Made by a program: the position numbers and the translations under genes. Under the pieces are notes generated by a model. The model saw only the letters and a program-made list of their open reading frames with translations, was not told the origin of the DNA and made no database searches. From Carnobacterium_A antarcticum (GTDB taxonomy: Bacteria; Bacillota; Bacilli; Lactobacillales; Carnobacteriaceae), in the NCBI RefSeq assembly GCF_042658365.1, contig NZ_JBHSQC010000002.1: a DNA stretch of 64,000 nt, one strand, 5' to 3'. Position 1 is the stretch's first letter. Every line of letters begins with the position of its first letter. This document shows positions 9,667-18,556 of this stretch, piece after piece.

Positions 9667-9695
9667 ATTATCATTGATTAACCGCTTTCCTGCAA
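9667..9695 (-). promoter_or_regulatory. malE1 promoter
   Basis: On the minus strand -35 TTGCAG (9690-9695), 17 bp and -10 GATAAT (9667-9672) lie 47 bp upstream of malE1. The -35 is embedded in AACGGTTGCA, as at malE2 and rbs. Confidence 0.7.
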
Positions 9696-9704
9696 CCGTT
9701 TTCT
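9691..9704. promoter_or_regulatory. LacI/CcpA-type operator over malE1 -35
   Basis: The plus-strand 14-mer TGCAACCGTTTTCT matches the cre consensus at all but two positions and overlaps the malE1 -35 box. Either CcpA or the local LacI-family regulator could bind it. Confidence 0.5.
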
Positions 9705-9707
9705 TTC

Positions 9708-9721
9708 TGTTAGCGGTAACA
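9708..9721. promoter_or_regulatory. perfect cre site upstream of malE1
   Basis: TGTTAGCGGTAACA fits TGWNANCGNTNWCA at every position. It lies just upstream of the -35 region of malE1. The identical 14-mer occurs at 14951-14964. Confidence 0.75.
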
Positions 9722-9782
9722 AGATGCCTTTACTATTTCATTACGTTGAATTTAGAAACGTTTGGTTTTTAATTCTCTATAT

Positions 9783-9815
9783 TTTTGGCAGAGACCAAAT
9801 ACATCTCTGCCAAAA
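9783..9815 (-). terminator. hairpin after malE2
   Basis: A perfect 12-bp stem (9783-9794 with 9804-9815) lies directly after the malE2 stop. No U-run follows on the minus strand. It parallels the hairpin after malE1. Confidence 0.55.
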
Positions 9816-9822
9816 TCGTTTT

Positions 9823-11106
9823 TTATTGAGTACTGTATTTTTGCTCGATATTGTCTTTAATCAATTGAACAGCATCATCCGCTGCTTCTTTAGGTGTTTT
9901 ATTACCAGAAGCTGCATCGAAGATCATGGATTCTGTTCCTGTCCAAACTTCTTCCATTTCAGGGATATTTGGCATTGGCACTGATGAAGCGTATTGTTCA
10001 ATTACAGCGTTCGTTAATTCATCATCGCCTTTACTGATAGCGGTTCTTGTCTCTTGATTTGCTGGTATCTCAGCTGACATTTCATACAATTTTTGAGAAT
10101 TTTCATCATTATTAACATAGTCTAACCATTCTTGAGCAAGTTCTTTATTTTTAGAATAACTACTGATGGTCCAGCCTGATCCTCCGGCAAAAGGTTGATA
10201 ATTTTCACCATTTGGCAAAGTGGGAATCGTGGACACTCCATAATTTACATTTGCATCTTTATAGCTTGCTGCGCCCCATGGACCATTAATAACGGCTGCG
10301 GTATGTTCGCCAGTAAATTGATCATTCATAAAGTTTTCAGCACTCGTAACATCTAGTGCTCCTTGCGGCCAAATATTTTGATACCAATTAGAAGCATAAG
10401 TAATCGCTTCGACTGCTTCAGGAGTATTTAATCCAATATCTGATGTATCCGTACCCTCTGCGCCAAAAACGTATCCTCCATATCCAGTGATCAAGCCTAA
10501 ATAATGATACGGAGTTACCCAGTTAGCTAAAAAGGCTGTATTTTTACCTGTTTCATTTTTAAAATCAAACCGTTCATCTTTAGATAACTCTTCCAAGTCT
10601 TTAAAAGTCGCTGGTGCTGTATCTAAGAGATCTTTATTATAAAATAGCACTAATGTCTCAATGACGAATGGTGCGCCATAGACTTTATCCGAAGAAAGTA
10701 CTTGTTTTTTATCCATTTCATCGTATCGCCCATCATCGGGTAATGACGCTTCTGCCAAGTGTCCTTGCTGCCCTAAAATCCCAATACGGTCATAAGGAGC
10801 AACCAAAACATCGGTCCCGATTCCAGCAGGGCCATCAAGCGGCAAAGCTTCAATAGAATCAAACATATCTTTTTCGGTTATTTTGATGGTAACATTATGT
10901 TCTTTTTCAAATGCCGGAATAATTTCATTAACATAATCTGTGTATCTTGGATCTACATCTACTTTCAAAGTGGTAGAACCTCCAGCATCTCCACCGCTAG
11001 TAGATGTTTCTCCATCTCCTCCGCCTCCGTTACAAGCAGCCAACAACAGCAAAGCACTTGCAGAGACAACCCTCAAAGCCAACCTTTTCCATCCTTTATA
11101 AGCCAT
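9823..11106 (-). CDS. maltodextrin-binding lipoprotein, second copy (MalE2)
   Basis: This 427-residue paralogue of MalE1 has the same layout: signal peptide, LAAC lipobox with Cys25, a short Gly/Ser linker and a family 1 solute-binding fold. The longest frame begins 63 bp earlier, but the ATG at 11106 has GGAGG 9 bp upstream and starts the signal peptide properly. It is the upstream copy of the tandem pair with its own promoter at 11161-11189. Divergence from MalE1 suggests a different preferred chain length or linkage, which is inference. Confidence 0.92.
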   Translation of the reverse strand: MAYKGWKRLALRVVSASALLLLAACNGGGGDGETSTSGGDAGGSTTLKVDVDPRYTDYVNEIIPAFEKEHNVTIKITEKDMFDSIEALPLDGPAGIGTDVLVAPYDRIGILGQQGHLAEASLPDDGRYDEMDKKQVLSSDKVYGAPFVIETLVLFYNKDLLDTAPATFKDLEELSKDERFDFKNETGKNTAFLANWVTPYHYLGLITGYGGYVFGAEGTDTSDIGLNTPEAVEAITYASNWYQNIWPQGALDVTSAENFMNDQFTGEHTAAVINGPWGAASYKDANVNYGVSTIPTLPNGENYQPFAGGSGWTISSYSKNKELAQEWLDYVNNDENSQKLYEMSAEIPANQETRTAISKGDDELTNAVIEQYASSVPMPNIPEMEEVWTGTESMIFDAASGNKTPKEAADDAVQLIKDNIEQKYSTQ

Positions 11107-11160
11107 AATGAAAATCCTCCTTTTAAAGTATAATAAAATGAAATATCGAACTATACCTCT

Positions 11161-11189
11161 ATTATCCAATAAAGAACTTTTTTCAGCAA
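11161..11189 (-). promoter_or_regulatory. malE2 promoter
   Basis: On the minus strand -35 TTGCTG (11184-11189), 17 bp and -10 GATAAT (11161-11166) precede malE2. The geometry is identical to the malE1 promoter. Confidence 0.7.
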
Positions 11190-11198
11190 CCGTTTACA
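11185..11198. promoter_or_regulatory. LacI/CcpA-type operator over malE2 -35
   Basis: The minus strand reads TGTAAACGGTTGCT, matching the cre consensus except at the last arm, and overlaps the -35 of malE2. Binding there would repress by blocking RNA polymerase. Confidence 0.55.
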
Positions 11199-11242
11199 CT
11201 CATGACTTGTTAAGCTTCCGAAATTCAGCTGGACCTTTTCCG

Positions 11243-11279
11243 TAAAAAAAGGACGATTGTTTGGAAAACAACCGTCCTT
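11243..11279 (-). terminator. terminator after neopullulanase gene
   Basis: A 14-bp stem with one mismatch (11249-11279) is followed on the minus strand by seven U (11243-11249). It separates the hydrolase genes from the malE2 promoter. Confidence 0.85.
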
Positions 11280-11293
11280 AAACAAATAATCGA

Positions 11294-13078
11294 TTAACGA
11301 TCTTTAAAAATAGCAAACCCGTTTTGCTTGATGGACAACAATTGATTGTCGACAAATGCTAAATGTCCCAACAGTCCTTCTGGTTTTTCAGCTAACGTTA
11401 ATTCTAAGTCTTCTTCTCCTTGATTAAAGTAAGCGATCAACGTTTCTTCTCCTAAAATGCGCTTGAATCCAACAACTCGTTCTTCGTCACGGATATCAAA
11501 CCAATCTAGTTGTCCGTAACTGAATAGTTTTTGGTGTTCTTTTCTAAAGGCAATCAACTCTTTAGTAAATGCCAGCATCTTCAAATCTTGCTTGGCTTCA
11601 TCCCAAACCATACATTTACGGCAATCCGGATCATCGAATCCGTCCATTCCAATTTCCGTTCCGTAATAAATACAAGGCGATCCATTTTGAGCAAATGTGA
11701 ACGCTAATGCTGATTTAACGGTGTCTTTATTGCCGGCACTAATGGTTAAAATACGTGCCGTATCATGAGAATCCAGCATATTGAACATCACTTCATTGGT
11801 TTGCTGGCGGTACAACATCAACTGCTCATTTAAACCTGCAACCATTTTGTGGGCTGTGATCCGTTTTTTCATAAAGAAATCTTCAATGGTTTCCGTAAAA
11901 GCATAGTTCATTACCGCATGAAACTCATCACCTTGCAGCCAGCTTTGTGAAGAATGCCAAATCTCGCCTAAGATATAAAAATCTTCTTTCAAATCAGTCG
12001 TAACTTGGTAGAATCGTTTCCAGAAATGGTGATCAACTTCATTGGCAACATCTAAGCGCCAAGCATCAATATCGAATTCACGAATCCAATAGGCCGCAAT
12101 CTCTAATAAATAATCTTGTACTTCTGGATTAGCTGTATTTAACTTTGGCATATGACCCGTAAAAGCAAAGGTATCGTAAGGTACATTGCCAACATTCTCC
12201 AATTCTTCCGTCGTTAAACTTTCGTCTAATTTCACTGGGAATTGGTGGATATGGAACCAATCAGCGTATTTGGAATCTGCTTCATTCTTGACGACATCTT
12301 CCCACTGATAAGAAAGCATGCCCATATGATTAAAAACTGCATCTAACATGATCCTAATGCCCCGTTTGTGAGCTTCATCAACTAATTTTTTAAACGTTTT
12401 TTTATCTCCAAAATCAGGATCGATTTCGAAATAATCCGTTGTGTCATATTTATGGTTGGAAGTCGCCTTAAAAACTGGACAGAAATAAATACCGTTGATA
12501 CCTAAATCAACTAAGTAATCTAGGTTATCGATTACACCTTGTAAATCTCCGCCGTAAAAATCATCACGGGTCGGATGTTCTTTACTGTCCCATGGCAATG
12601 TGCCTTCCGGATCATTGCTTGTATCCCCGTTGGCAAAACGTTCAGGAAAAATTTGATACCATACAGTTTCTTTGACCCAATCTGGAGATTTGAACCGGTC
12701 GATTTCTTGAAAATACGGCATTCTGAAAAATGAATTAGCCGGTTCTAAATATTTTTCTTCATAAGGAAAGACTCCACGGTCGCCATAAAAAACTTCAATT
12801 CCGTCAGTACCTACGATATGAAAACCATAAGACAACCGTTTGAACTCTGCACCTGTTGCAATCATCCAATAATCGTGTATATCCGTACTGGCAAGCAGCT
12901 CCATGGGTGCATCATCTAAATACCATTTCTTAACCCCATGTAAATAAGGGTCCCCGCTAATAATTCCGACTTTGGCAACATCGCCTTTTTTAGTTCGTAA
13001 ACGAATGTGCATTTCATCTTCTTTATAAAGATAAGCATACTCACTATCGGGCCGGTGTAAAATTGCTGAAGTTTCCAT
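11294..13078 (-). CDS. neopullulanase / maltogenic alpha-amylase, GH13_20
   Basis: This cytoplasmic enzyme hydrolyses maltodextrins, cyclodextrins or pullulan to maltose and panose. It has 594 residues. An N-terminal CBM34-type domain (about 1-125) mediates dimerisation in this family. The catalytic barrel has DAVFNHMG near 246-253, nucleophile D343 in WRLDVANE, acid/base E372 in GEIW and D439 in LDSHD. No signal peptide is present, so it acts on imported dextrins. It follows the alpha-glucosidase at 13141 and ends at a strong terminator. Cyclomaltodextrinase is an equally valid name. Confidence 0.9.
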   Translation of the reverse strand: METSAILHRPDSEYAYLYKEDEMHIRLRTKKGDVAKVGIISGDPYLHGVKKWYLDDAPMELLASTDIHDYWMIATGAEFKRLSYGFHIVGTDGIEVFYGDRGVFPYEEKYLEPANSFFRMPYFQEIDRFKSPDWVKETVWYQIFPERFANGDTSNDPEGTLPWDSKEHPTRDDFYGGDLQGVIDNLDYLVDLGINGIYFCPVFKATSNHKYDTTDYFEIDPDFGDKKTFKKLVDEAHKRGIRIMLDAVFNHMGMLSYQWEDVVKNEADSKYADWFHIHQFPVKLDESLTTEELENVGNVPYDTFAFTGHMPKLNTANPEVQDYLLEIAAYWIREFDIDAWRLDVANEVDHHFWKRFYQVTTDLKEDFYILGEIWHSSQSWLQGDEFHAVMNYAFTETIEDFFMKKRITAHKMVAGLNEQLMLYRQQTNEVMFNMLDSHDTARILTISAGNKDTVKSALAFTFAQNGSPCIYYGTEIGMDGFDDPDCRKCMVWDEAKQDLKMLAFTKELIAFRKEHQKLFSYGQLDWFDIRDEERVVGFKRILGEETLIAYFNQGEEDLELTLAEKPEGLLGHLAFVDNQLLSIKQNGFAIFKDR

Positions 13079-13140
13079 TGATTCTAATCTCCATCCTTAA
13101 CAACCTATTAGCTGTTTCTTTTATTTTCAGTGCAGCTTTG

Positions 13141-14871
13141 CTAAAAAGTATTGATTCGTTGCTCTTCAGTTAATTCATCCGCTTCTGAAGGCTCAAAGAC
13201 TAAGACTACCGCCCCATAAGGAGCTAGTTGACCACGATGACCTTCTAACGAATTGTGTTCATTTGCCAGCAAAACTGTAAAATCTTCTTTGGTAAACCGG
13301 TCATCATCGAAAAATAGCGGCTGATCTGTAAGGTTGCAGCATACTAGGGCTGTTTGATTCCCCAAAGTGCGTTCATAACAATACAGATGATCACTTGTTT
13401 TTATTAACTTAAAGATTCCTTTAGTGAATAAAGGGGTTTGTTTGTATTTCAATAGCTTACGATAATAATGCAAAATACTATTTTCATCTGCTTCTTGTGC
13501 AGCTACATGATAACCCGCTTCTTGGTTAACACCGCTCCATGGAGGCACTTCTGAAAAGCCGGCAAACGAAGTATCGTCCCATTGCATGACTCCTCTGCTC
13601 GCGTCTTTACTCGTGGCATTTAATTCACGTAAAATATGTTCATGAGAATAGCCTAAAGCTAAAGCTCTTTCATAAAATCCTTTAGCTTCCGGGGCGGCAA
13701 ATTCATGGATCGTTGGGATTTCTAAATTTTTCATTCCAATTTCTTCGCCGTTTAAAATAAAGGGCATCCCTTTTTGCAGATACATCAACGTGGCTAACAT
13801 TTTACTGCTGTTGTCACGGTAGTTGACGCTATCGCCAAAACGCGAAACGGCACGAGCCATATCGTGATTGTTCCAATACAATGTAGGCCCGCCAAAATCC
13901 GCTAGTTTTGATTGCCACTCCACCATCGTTTCCTTAAAAGCCTTGATATCTAGTTTACCCGACTGCATCGTTAGCGGCAGACGACTATCTTTTCTAGCAT
14001 CTTCTTCTGGGAAATAACGAAACGTAATCACGGCATCACAAGCTTCATTAGCGGGATCAGAGTAATTGACCGCCAAATCAATATTGGCTGAAGCAGCTTC
14101 GCCTACTAGAAAAACATCTGGGTGGCGTTCGCGTAAAGCTTGGGCGAAGGTTTTCATATAATGATTCACTTTCGGCTGATTCGCATAATACTCTTCAGCT
14201 AAAACCAATTCCCCATCAATGACATTCGGCACATCGGGGTAACCATCAGCTTTATCCATATGAATAAATGCATCTAAACGAAAGCCGTCTATGCCTTTAT
14301 CCAACCAAAAATTGGCATTATCTAACATAGCTAATTGAACTTCAGGGTTATCCCAATTCAAATCAGGCATTTCCTTGGCAAATAAATGAAAATAATATTG
14401 ATCACCGGCAGGTTCTTTTTCCCAAACTGAGCCTCCAAAAAAAGAAGCCCAATTATTCGGCAGCTGACCATTTGTTTTGCCATCAGCCCAAAGATAGTAA
14501 TCACGGTATAGATTGTCCGGTCCCTTTAGTGCTTCTTGGAACCAAGGATGCTGATCTGAGGTATGATTCAATACAAAATCAAAAATAACTTTAAGACCTT
14601 TTTGATGAGCTTTTTCAATTAGTTCTTCTACATCTTGCATTGTGCCAAAAATCGGATCGATCGCACAATAATCGGCGACATCGTAACCGTTATCAACTTG
14701 CGGCGAAATAAAAATTGGGTTTAACCAAATCATGGTTACGCCTAATGCCTGAATGTAATCTAATTGACTGATCAACCCAGGAATATCGCCTATTCCATCA
14801 GCATTGCTATCCTTAAAACTTCGCGGATACACTTGGTAAACAATTGCTTCTTTCCACCATTTCGTAGACAT
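13141..14871 (-). CDS. malL: alpha-glucosidase, GH13_31 (tandem copy)
   Basis: The protein has 576 residues, cytoplasmic, with the GH13 signatures: DFVLNHTSDQHPW, nucleophile D200 in GFRLDAF, acid/base E258 in VGEAAS and D337 in NNHDMAR. The residue after the nucleophile is Ala, the signature of alpha-1,4-acting maltase-type members, in contrast to the Val in the copy at 467-2098. It is very similar to the next gene upstream (14995-16704), indicating tandem duplication. AGGAGG precedes the start, and a perfect cre site lies 80 bp upstream, so catabolite control is likely. It is probably co-transcribed with the neopullulanase gene. Confidence 0.92.
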   Translation of the reverse strand: MSTKWWKEAIVYQVYPRSFKDSNADGIGDIPGLISQLDYIQALGVTMIWLNPIFISPQVDNGYDVADYCAIDPIFGTMQDVEELIEKAHQKGLKVIFDFVLNHTSDQHPWFQEALKGPDNLYRDYYLWADGKTNGQLPNNWASFFGGSVWEKEPAGDQYYFHLFAKEMPDLNWDNPEVQLAMLDNANFWLDKGIDGFRLDAFIHMDKADGYPDVPNVIDGELVLAEEYYANQPKVNHYMKTFAQALRERHPDVFLVGEAASANIDLAVNYSDPANEACDAVITFRYFPEEDARKDSRLPLTMQSGKLDIKAFKETMVEWQSKLADFGGPTLYWNNHDMARAVSRFGDSVNYRDNSSKMLATLMYLQKGMPFILNGEEIGMKNLEIPTIHEFAAPEAKGFYERALALGYSHEHILRELNATSKDASRGVMQWDDTSFAGFSEVPPWSGVNQEAGYHVAAQEADENSILHYYRKLLKYKQTPLFTKGIFKLIKTSDHLYCYERTLGNQTALVCCNLTDQPLFFDDDRFTKEDFTVLLANEHNSLEGHRGQLAPYGAVVLVFEPSEADELTEEQRINTF

Positions 14872-14950
14872 TTCTAACCTCCTAACTGTTTTATGCTTTC
14901 TCTGGTTTAAGAGTAACGAAAGACGTAAGCACTTACAATAGCAAAACGGT

Positions 14951-14964
14951 TGTTAGCGGTAACA
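14951..14964. promoter_or_regulatory. perfect cre site upstream of tandem alpha-glucosidase
   Basis: TGTTAGCGGTAACA matches the cre consensus fully and is identical to the site at 9708-9721. It lies upstream of an extended -10-like TGCTATTGT on the minus strand (about 14937-14945), placing it over the promoter of the gene at 13141-14871. A small dyad of GTAAG/CTTAC at 14925-14936 follows. Confidence 0.7.
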
Positions 14965-14979
14965 AAAATAATCTTCTGT

Positions 14980-15008
14980 CGCCTAAAAAACTTGTTATTT
15001 TTTAGGCG
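14980..15008 (-). terminator. terminator after first tandem alpha-glucosidase
   Basis: A perfect 11-bp stem (14980-14990 with 14998-15008) whose arms contain A6/U6 tracts overlaps the stop codon of the gene at 14995. Confidence 0.6.
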
Positions 15009-16704
15009 AATCGGTTTCTTTTAAAAGAACAACGGCGCCATAAGGAGCTAATATGACACAATTGTTTTCAACATCATTGCCGTTATTTTGGATCAAAACG
15101 CGCCATTCTTTTTCAACAATACCATCTTCTTGCAACCTTTCTTCTGTATCGGAAAAATTACAAATGACAATCGCACGTTCATCGCCTAAAACTCTTTCAT
15201 AAGAATAAAGGCTTTCTTTGGTTTCAAAAAGATGAAATGTTCCCTCTGTAAAGACAGGCATTTTTTTATACTCTAATATTTTACGGTAATACTCTAAGAT
15301 GCTGTCAGGATTTTTTTCTTCTGCTGCTACATTGAATTTTACTTCACGGTTCACTCCGCTCCATGGGGCCATGCTAGAAAATCCAGCATACTCCGAATCG
15401 TCCCACTGCATTGCTCCTCGGCTTACATCCCGCGCCGTACTGTTTAACTCCATTAAGATATGCTCTTCAGTGTAGCCAAGAGCTTTAGATTTAGCATAAA
15501 AAGCTGTCGCACCAGGTGTTTCAAAATCTTGCGGATTTGTATGGTGCATGTTTTGCATACCCAGTTCTTCTCCATATAAAATGAAAGGGATGCCTTTTTG
15601 AAGATACATCAAAGTCGCCAGCATTTTACTGCTGTTTTCTCGGTAATTTTCAACTTCCCCAAAACGTGAGACTGCTCGCGCCATATCATGGTTGTTCCAA
15701 TAGAGCGCTGGTCCCCCAAAAGGATCTAATTTCTTTTGCCATTCTACCATGGTTTTTTTAAAGGCTTTTTTGTCCAAAATAGCATGCTGCATATTAAACG
15801 GCAAACGCGGATCTTTTACCGAATGATCTTCTGGAAACAACATAAAGGAAATAACGACATCACACATATCGTTTTGGGGGTCTGAGTAAGTGACGGCTAG
15901 GTCCGCATTAACAGAAGCAGCTTCGCCTAATATAAAAACATCTGGTTTAACTGTGCGTAAAGCACTGGTTAAATCCTGAATATAATTTTTGATATTTGGC
16001 AGGTTTTCATTGATGAGTTGTGCAGAGACTAATTCTCCATCCCTCAGTGCCGGTTCACTAGGAAAATCATCTAATTTATCTAGATGAATAAAAGCATCTA
16101 GCCGGAACCCGTCCACACCTTTATCTAACCAGAATTTTCCGATATCGACCATTGCTTTAGCGACATTAGGATTGTCCCAATTTAAATCTGGCATTTCTTT
16201 TTTAAATAAATGAAAATAGTATTGGTTTCCCACCGGTTCTTTTTCCCAAACGGAACCGCCGAAAATCGAAGCCCAATTGTTGGGCAAATCACCATTGGGT
16301 TGAGCATCATGCCAAATGTAAAAGTCACGATGAGGGTTATCTGGTCCTTTCAAAGCTTCTTGGAACCAAGGGTGTTCTATCGATGTGTGATTTAAAACTA
16401 AATCAAAAATAATTTTTAACCCGCGTTTGTGAGCCTCTTCGATTAATTTTTCAGCGTCTTCCATTTTCCCAAAAATAGGATCAATAGCATAATAATCTGA
16501 AACATCGTACCCGTTATCGACTTGAGGAGATTGAAATATGGGGTTCAACCAAATCGCATTTGCGCCTAACCGCTGGATATAATCTAAATGCTGAATAACG
16601 CCTGCTAGATCTCCTACTCCATTCCCATCTGTATCTTGAAAGCTTCTAGGATATACTTGATAAACAATTGCTTCTTTCCACCACTTTAATTGCTGATCAA
16701 CCAT
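14995..16704 (-). CDS. alpha-glucosidase, GH13_31 (tandem copy)
   Basis: The protein has 569 residues and is a close paralogue of the gene that follows it. Nucleophile D203 in GFRLDAF, acid/base E261 in LGEAAS and the NNHDMAR motif are intact. Ala after the nucleophile suggests maltase-type alpha-1,4 activity. It is the first gene of the maltodextrin cluster in transcription order and has its own terminator and a plausible promoter (-35 TTAAAC 16753-16758, -10 TACAAT 16730-16735). GGAGGTG precedes the start. No cre site was found in its upstream region, unlike its twin, so the two may be regulated differently. Confidence 0.91.
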   Translation of the reverse strand: MVDQQLKWWKEAIVYQVYPRSFQDTDGNGVGDLAGVIQHLDYIQRLGANAIWLNPIFQSPQVDNGYDVSDYYAIDPIFGKMEDAEKLIEEAHKRGLKIIFDLVLNHTSIEHPWFQEALKGPDNPHRDFYIWHDAQPNGDLPNNWASIFGGSVWEKEPVGNQYYFHLFKKEMPDLNWDNPNVAKAMVDIGKFWLDKGVDGFRLDAFIHLDKLDDFPSEPALRDGELVSAQLINENLPNIKNYIQDLTSALRTVKPDVFILGEAASVNADLAVTYSDPQNDMCDVVISFMLFPEDHSVKDPRLPFNMQHAILDKKAFKKTMVEWQKKLDPFGGPALYWNNHDMARAVSRFGEVENYRENSSKMLATLMYLQKGIPFILYGEELGMQNMHHTNPQDFETPGATAFYAKSKALGYTEEHILMELNSTARDVSRGAMQWDDSEYAGFSSMAPWSGVNREVKFNVAAEEKNPDSILEYYRKILEYKKMPVFTEGTFHLFETKESLYSYERVLGDERAIVICNFSDTEERLQEDGIVEKEWRVLIQNNGNDVENNCVILAPYGAVVLLKETDSPKK

Positions 16705-16901
16705 TTTTTACACCTCCGCCAAGATTTTGATTGTATTCCTCTATTTATCTTAGTTTAATCAATTTAGAATGAGATAGCCAAAATTATCTCTTTCGACATT
16801 CATCGAACTAGATGAACCAAAAAACAAGGACGTTAAAGCCTTCAAACAAGCCATTAAAGGTTTGATATCTAATCGGACGCAGTGTTTTCAATCTATAGAT
16901 T

Positions 16902-16930
16902 TTGTTTTTTTCTTGTGTTATCCTTATGAA
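16902..16930 (+). promoter_or_regulatory. dsdA promoter
   Basis: -35 TTGTTT (16902-16907), 17 bp and TATGAA (16925-16930) lie about 50 bp before the dsdA start. The match is moderate. Confidence 0.4.
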
Positions 16931-16981
16931 GTTAAAAGAACGTTTTTTCCACATAATGATAACCAATAAGGAGATTTACTC

Positions 16982-18352
16982 ATGAAAACAAGTTCTATTT
17001 CCAGAAAATCAATAGCGGATTGGGAAAGCCGATTTCCATTGCTAAAAACGATCACTTCAGCCGATGAAGTCTTCTGGGTGAACCCTAATAAAGAAGATTT
17101 TAAAAAAGCTGCAGCAAAATCACCTTTATCAAAAGCCGATGTAGATGACGCAGATGCTCGCCTCGCACGTTTTGCAGCCTATCTGAAAATTGACTTTCCA
17201 GACACTGCACCAACTAATGGCATTATCGAATCGCCGATCACTGAAATCTCATCTATGAAAAACTATCTTGAACAAACATTTAAGACTTCTATCGAGGGTA
17301 ACCTATGGTTAAAACGCGATGACTTACTGCCAATTGCGGGGACCATCAAAGCACGAGGCGCCATTTATGAAGTATTGAAACACGCTGAAGAACTGGCTTT
17401 GAAACACGGCATGTTGTCTTCTATCGATGAAGATTATGCCGTTTTTGCAAGCGACCGGTTCAAAAACTTCTTTGCCAATTATAAAATCGCGGTCGGAACG
17501 ACTGGTAACCTTGGCATCAGCGTCGGAACGGTTGGAGCAAAGTTAGGCTTTGATGTTACTGTTCATATGTCGGTAGAAGCCAAACAATGGAAAAAGGACT
17601 TCTTACGCAGCCGAGGTGTAACGGTTATTGAGCATGAATCCGATTTTACCCAAGCAGTCACTAAGGGACGTCAACAATCAAAAATCGATCCAACCAGTTA
17701 CTTTGTGGACGATGAGCATTCGCTTGATTTATTTTTAGGATACACCGTAGCAGCCAATCGGCTCAAAGACCAACTAAGCGAGAAAAACATTCTTGTCGAT
17801 GCCGATCATCCTTTGTTTGTTTACTTGCCCTGTGGTATTGGAGGGTCTCCCGGCGGGATTACTTTTGGATTGAAACAAGTTTACGGAGATCACGTTCATT
17901 GTTTCTTCGCTGAACCTACCCATGTTCCTTCCATGTTGATCGGGTTGATCACTGGAGAATACGATAAAGTTTCAGTTAAAGATTTCGGCTTGGACGGTTT
18001 GACAGTTGCAGATGGTTTAGCAGTCCCAAGGACATCAGGTTTTGTAGCCAAAGTATTAGAAGATTTTTTCAGTGGAGCTTATACGATCGACGACCATATG
18101 ACCGATCAGTTGTTAAGTGCTTTGATCGACCAAGAACAAATTTTTCTTGAGCCCGCTGCTTTAGCTGGTTTGCCGGGTGCCATTCGTTTGTTCCAAACAG
18201 ATGCTGGAAAAGAGTATTTAGCTGCTAATCACTTAACTGCTAAAATGGCTAATGCCACTCATATCGCCTGGGCAACTGGTGGCAGTATGGTTCCTAAAGA
18301 GGATATGGATCGTTTTTATGAAAAAGGACGTCAAACGGTAAACTTGCATTAA
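16982..18352 (+). CDS. dsdA: D-serine dehydratase
   Basis: This PLP enzyme deaminates D-serine to pyruvate and ammonia, detoxifying or catabolising it. It has 456 residues, slightly longer than the enterobacterial enzyme. The Schiff-base lysine is K123 in GTIKARGAIYEVL, and a glycine-rich phosphate-binding loop follows (GTTGNLGISVG). The C-terminal ATGGSMVPKEDM segment is typical of DsdA. AAGGAG lies 8 bp before the ATG. It is a single-gene unit on the opposite strand to its neighbours, with no DsdX transporter or DsdC activator beside it. Confidence 0.93.
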   Translation: MKTSSISRKSIADWESRFPLLKTITSADEVFWVNPNKEDFKKAAAKSPLSKADVDDADARLARFAAYLKIDFPDTAPTNGIIESPITEISSMKNYLEQTFKTSIEGNLWLKRDDLLPIAGTIKARGAIYEVLKHAEELALKHGMLSSIDEDYAVFASDRFKNFFANYKIAVGTTGNLGISVGTVGAKLGFDVTVHMSVEAKQWKKDFLRSRGVTVIEHESDFTQAVTKGRQQSKIDPTSYFVDDEHSLDLFLGYTVAANRLKDQLSEKNILVDADHPLFVYLPCGIGGSPGGITFGLKQVYGDHVHCFFAEPTHVPSMLIGLITGEYDKVSVKDFGLDGLTVADGLAVPRTSGFVAKVLEDFFSGAYTIDDHMTDQLLSALIDQEQIFLEPAALAGLPGAIRLFQTDAGKEYLAANHLTAKMANATHIAWATGGSMVPKEDMDRFYEKGRQTVNLH

Positions 18353-18433
18353 TTTTTGATCAGGCTTGTTCAGAAAATAGGATTACAACAATCAATGCTT
18401 GCATCAAATTGATCAGTGCGTTTTTAACCCAAT

Positions 18434-18485
18434 AAAAGAACCAAACTATTCCATTTTCTTTCTCGGAATAGCTTGGTTCTTTTTC
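18434..18485. terminator. bidirectional terminator dsdA / lipid kinase
   Basis: A stem of about 17 bp (18434-18452 with 18465-18484) has U tracts on both strands. It serves dsdA from the left and the lipid kinase from the right. Confidence 0.85.
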
Positions 18486-18556
18486 ATACTCCTACCTTAC
18501 AACAAAAAAGTGTTCCAACTGAAAGTTCAAATGCTAACCATCGATCAGCACTTGGA

